Shown here: piece after piece, positions 13,021 to 14,442 of the stretch
Layout: every line of letters starts with the position of its first letter
Position numbering within the stretch: the first letter of the stretch is position 1
Assembly (NCBI GenBank): GCA_002725445.1
Contig: PBPD01000117.1
Span: 1 to 14,442, forward strand
Direction: 5' to 3'
Length of the DNA stretch: 14,442 bases
Origin: Rickettsiales bacterium
Lineage (GTDB): Bacteria; Pseudomonadota; Alphaproteobacteria; Rickettsiales; UBA3002
Translations under genes and position numbers: made by a program
Notes under the pieces: model-generated
What the model was told of the DNA's origin: nothing
What the model saw: only the letters and a program-made list of their open reading frames with translations
Database searches by the model: none

Positions 13021-13105
13021 TGGTGGGGGGGGCAGGATTCGAACCTGCGTAGGGAAACCCGACGGATTTACAGTCCGTTGCTTTTGACCGCTCAGCCACC
13101 CCCCC
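13021..13105 (-). tRNA. tRNA-Tyr (anticodon GUA)
   Basis: The gene is 85 nt including an encoded CCA (13021-13023). It has the long variable arm of a class II tRNA (13 nt, GGG-UUU-CCC stem), anticodon GUA at 13069-13071 (complement), and T arm GCAGG-UUCGAAU-CCUGC. The acceptor stem is seven G paired with seven C, an unusually uniform stem. It lies on the strand opposite to the flanking SDR and methyltransferase genes. Confidence 0.96.
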
Positions 13106-13157
13106 ATATACAAAAAAAGGCGTGCAAGGCCGACTTAGCTACTGTATATGCATCACG

Positions 13158-13901
13158 ATGTCAACGCGCAAACGCAACCAAAAACCACAAAAAATGTCCA
13201 ACCATTATTGGATTTATGGCTGGCATGCCGCCGTGGCCGCACTTCAAAACCCTGAGCGCGATATACGTCAGGTCTTTGCCACCCGCAATGTGGCTGCCCG
13301 CTTAAGCGAAATGAACATGCCCATCGGCATTCAGGAAACCACGCCCGAGCAGCTGGCCAAGCGTGTGGGCGAGGATGCGGTGCATCAGGGTATTGCGGTA
13401 GAGGTAGCCCCTCTGCCCGAGCCAAACTGGCAAGGCCTGCTTGGCTGTGGCAAACCGCTTGTGCTGCTTGACCAGATCACCGATCCGCATAATGTAGGCG
13501 CGATTTTGCGTACCGCTGCGGCGTTCGATATTGGTGCGGTGATTGCCCCCAAAGACCATGCCGCACCTGAAAACGGCGTGATGGCTAAATCTGCCAGCGG
13601 CGGGCTGGAAGTGGTGCCGTATATTACCGTAACCAATCTGGCTGCCACCATGGCGGAATTGAAAGAGGCGCATTACTGGCTGGCAGGGCTGGATGGCCAT
13701 GCCAAACAAACCCTTTCCCAAGCCACATTAGGCAACGACACCGCACTTGTGCTGGGTGCCGAAGGCAAAGGCCTGCGTCGCCTCACCCGCGAAGCATGTG
13801 ATTTATTGATTACCATTCCGATGAGCCCACAAATGGAAAGCCTGAATGTATCCAATGCCGCTGCCATCGCGTTTCATCATCTCTTTAGCCTGCGCAGCTA
13901 G
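13158..13901 (+). CDS. rlmB: TrmH/SpoU-family 23S rRNA 2'-O-ribose methyltransferase (RlmB-like)
   Basis: From the ATG at 13158 the protein is 247 residues. A GTG at 13122 and an ATG at 13194 are also in frame, and none has a clear ribosome binding site; the 13158 start gives the usual basic N-terminus before WIYGWHAAVAAL. Residues 17-85 are the RNA-substrate-binding domain, including HQGIAVEV. The SPOUT knot domain follows with motif 1 DPHNVGAILRT (109-119), motif 2 LGAEGKGLRRL (199-209) and motif 3 PMSPQMESLNVSNAAAIA (221-238). These are the S-adenosylmethionine-binding trefoil-knot motifs. RlmB methylates G2251 in the 23S rRNA P loop; related TrmH-family enzymes act on other sites, so the exact target is inferred from the two-domain layout. 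pmbA follows after 54 bases. Confidence 0.9.
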   Translation: MSTRKRNQKPQKMSNHYWIYGWHAAVAALQNPERDIRQVFATRNVAARLSEMNMPIGIQETTPEQLAKRVGEDAVHQGIAVEVAPLPEPNWQGLLGCGKPLVLLDQITDPHNVGAILRTAAAFDIGAVIAPKDHAAPENGVMAKSASGGLEVVPYITVTNLAATMAELKEAHYWLAGLDGHAKQTLSQATLGNDTALVLGAEGKGLRRLTREACDLLITIPMSPQMESLNVSNAAAIAFHHLFSLRS

Positions 13902-13955
13902 GCTGAGCGATTCTCCGCTCTGGATTTCCTCGCCAAATGGCGCTATAAGGCCAGC

Positions 13956-14442
13956 ATGAGCGAAAAAGATTTAGACCTGTTAAACACCGTCATCAGCAAA
14001 GCTGTGGACCAGGGCGCCGATGCGGCCGATGCGGTGCTGTTTGATTCGGCCACGCTGGAAGTAAGCTTCCGCAAAGGCGAACCAGAAGATATCGAGCGTG
14101 CAGAGAGCCAGGCCATTGGCCTGCGTGTGTTTGTGGGCGAAAAAAATGCCATCGTCACGTCGACAGACCTGCTGGCCGACACGCTGAACGAACTGACCGA
14201 ACGCGCCGTCGCCATGGCGCGCGCCAGCACCGACGACCCTTACAGCCACTTAGCGCCCGAAGAACGTCTGGTGCAGGATGTACCCGAACTGGAACTCTAT
14301 GACGGCCGCGAGCCAGAACCCGAAACCCTGACCGAGATGTGCCGCGAAGCAGAAAACGCTGCATTAGCGCATGAGGGCATTACCAACAGCGAAGGGGCGT
14401 CGGCCAGCTATGGCGGCACCCGCATCAGCCTTGCCACATCGC
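13956..14442 (+). CDS. pmbA: TldD/PmbA family metalloprotease subunit PmbA (TldE), N-terminal part
   Basis: The first 162 codons are present, beginning MSEKDLDLLNTVISKAVDQG; the rest is beyond the right edge. The N-terminal domain pattern of the family is visible: GADAADAVLFDSATLEVSFRKGEPEDIERAESQAIGLRVFVG (about 20-61) and the NSEGASASYGG block (about 143-153), typical of PmbA rather than TldD. With TldD, PmbA forms a cytosolic heterodimeric protease that matures microcin B17 and degrades unfolded or antitoxin proteins in E. coli. The metal-binding HExxxH motif belongs to TldD and is not expected here. AAGG precedes the ATG. The stop of the methyltransferase gene is 54 bases upstream with no convincing terminator, so co-transcription is possible. 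Confidence 0.9.
   Translation, partial: MSEKDLDLLNTVISKAVDQGADAADAVLFDSATLEVSFRKGEPEDIERAESQAIGLRVFVGEKNAIVTSTDLLADTLNELTERAVAMARASTDDPYSHLAPEERLVQDVPELELYDGREPEPETLTEMCREAENAALAHEGITNSEGASASYGGTRISLATS

Noticed and set aside
13905..13941. Two small inverted repeats between rlmB and pmbA
   Set aside because: The stems are five base pairs with no T-tract, one with a two-base loop that could not form, so I do not call a terminator.

Overview
The window looks like a chromosomal segment of an alphaproteobacterium with moderate GC. Three things point this way: the order tuf / tRNA-Trp / secE / nusG / rplK-rplA-rplJ-rplL, the SecE and ribosomal protein sequences, and the accessory families present (DUF481, DUF4174, DUF4112, host-attachment family). 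I cannot place the order or genus. I see no CRISPR array, insertion sequence, integrase, phage gene or riboswitch.

Region 1 (1-4457, all minus strand) is the translation/transcription core. Read in the direction of transcription it holds tuf (EF-Tu), a terminator, tRNA-Trp(CCA), a second terminator, a promoter and leader hairpin, secE-nusG (one base apart), then a promoter with an embedded perfect dyad, and rplK-rplA-rplJ-rplL. The last gene is cut by the left edge. NusG carries an acidic, alanine-rich N-terminal extension of about 85 residues that the normal protein lacks.

Region 2 (4458-7102) runs rightwards. A DUF481 outer-membrane barrel protein with an unusually long Pro/Ala-rich linker is followed by a lipoprotein gene of clearly lower GC. 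That gene lies between a tRNA-Gly(UCC) gene and a 13-bp copy of the tRNA 3' end, a layout resembling an integration scar.

Region 3 (7103-10635, plus strand) has a FieF-type cation diffusion facilitator only two bases upstream of a soluble PAS-PAS histidine kinase with no adjacent response regulator. Next is a tightly coupled pair (ATGA overlap) of a DUF4112 protein and a host-attachment family protein.

Region 4 (10655-12114, minus strand) is a two-gene unit: a renalase-like FAD amine oxidoreductase followed by an exported DUF4174 protein. A short-chain dehydrogenase diverges from it at 12283, probably from a leaderless or nearly leaderless transcript.

Region 5 (13021-14442) has tRNA-Tyr(GUA) on the minus strand, then on the plus strand a SpoU-family 2'-O-ribose rRNA methyltransferase (RlmB-like) and the start of pmbA/tldE, cut by the right edge. 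Most of the window is ordinary housekeeping. The best candidates for a second look are the NusG extension, the dyad in the rplK promoter, the tRNA-Gly-flanked lipoprotein cassette, and the dyad upstream of the metal transporter/kinase pair.
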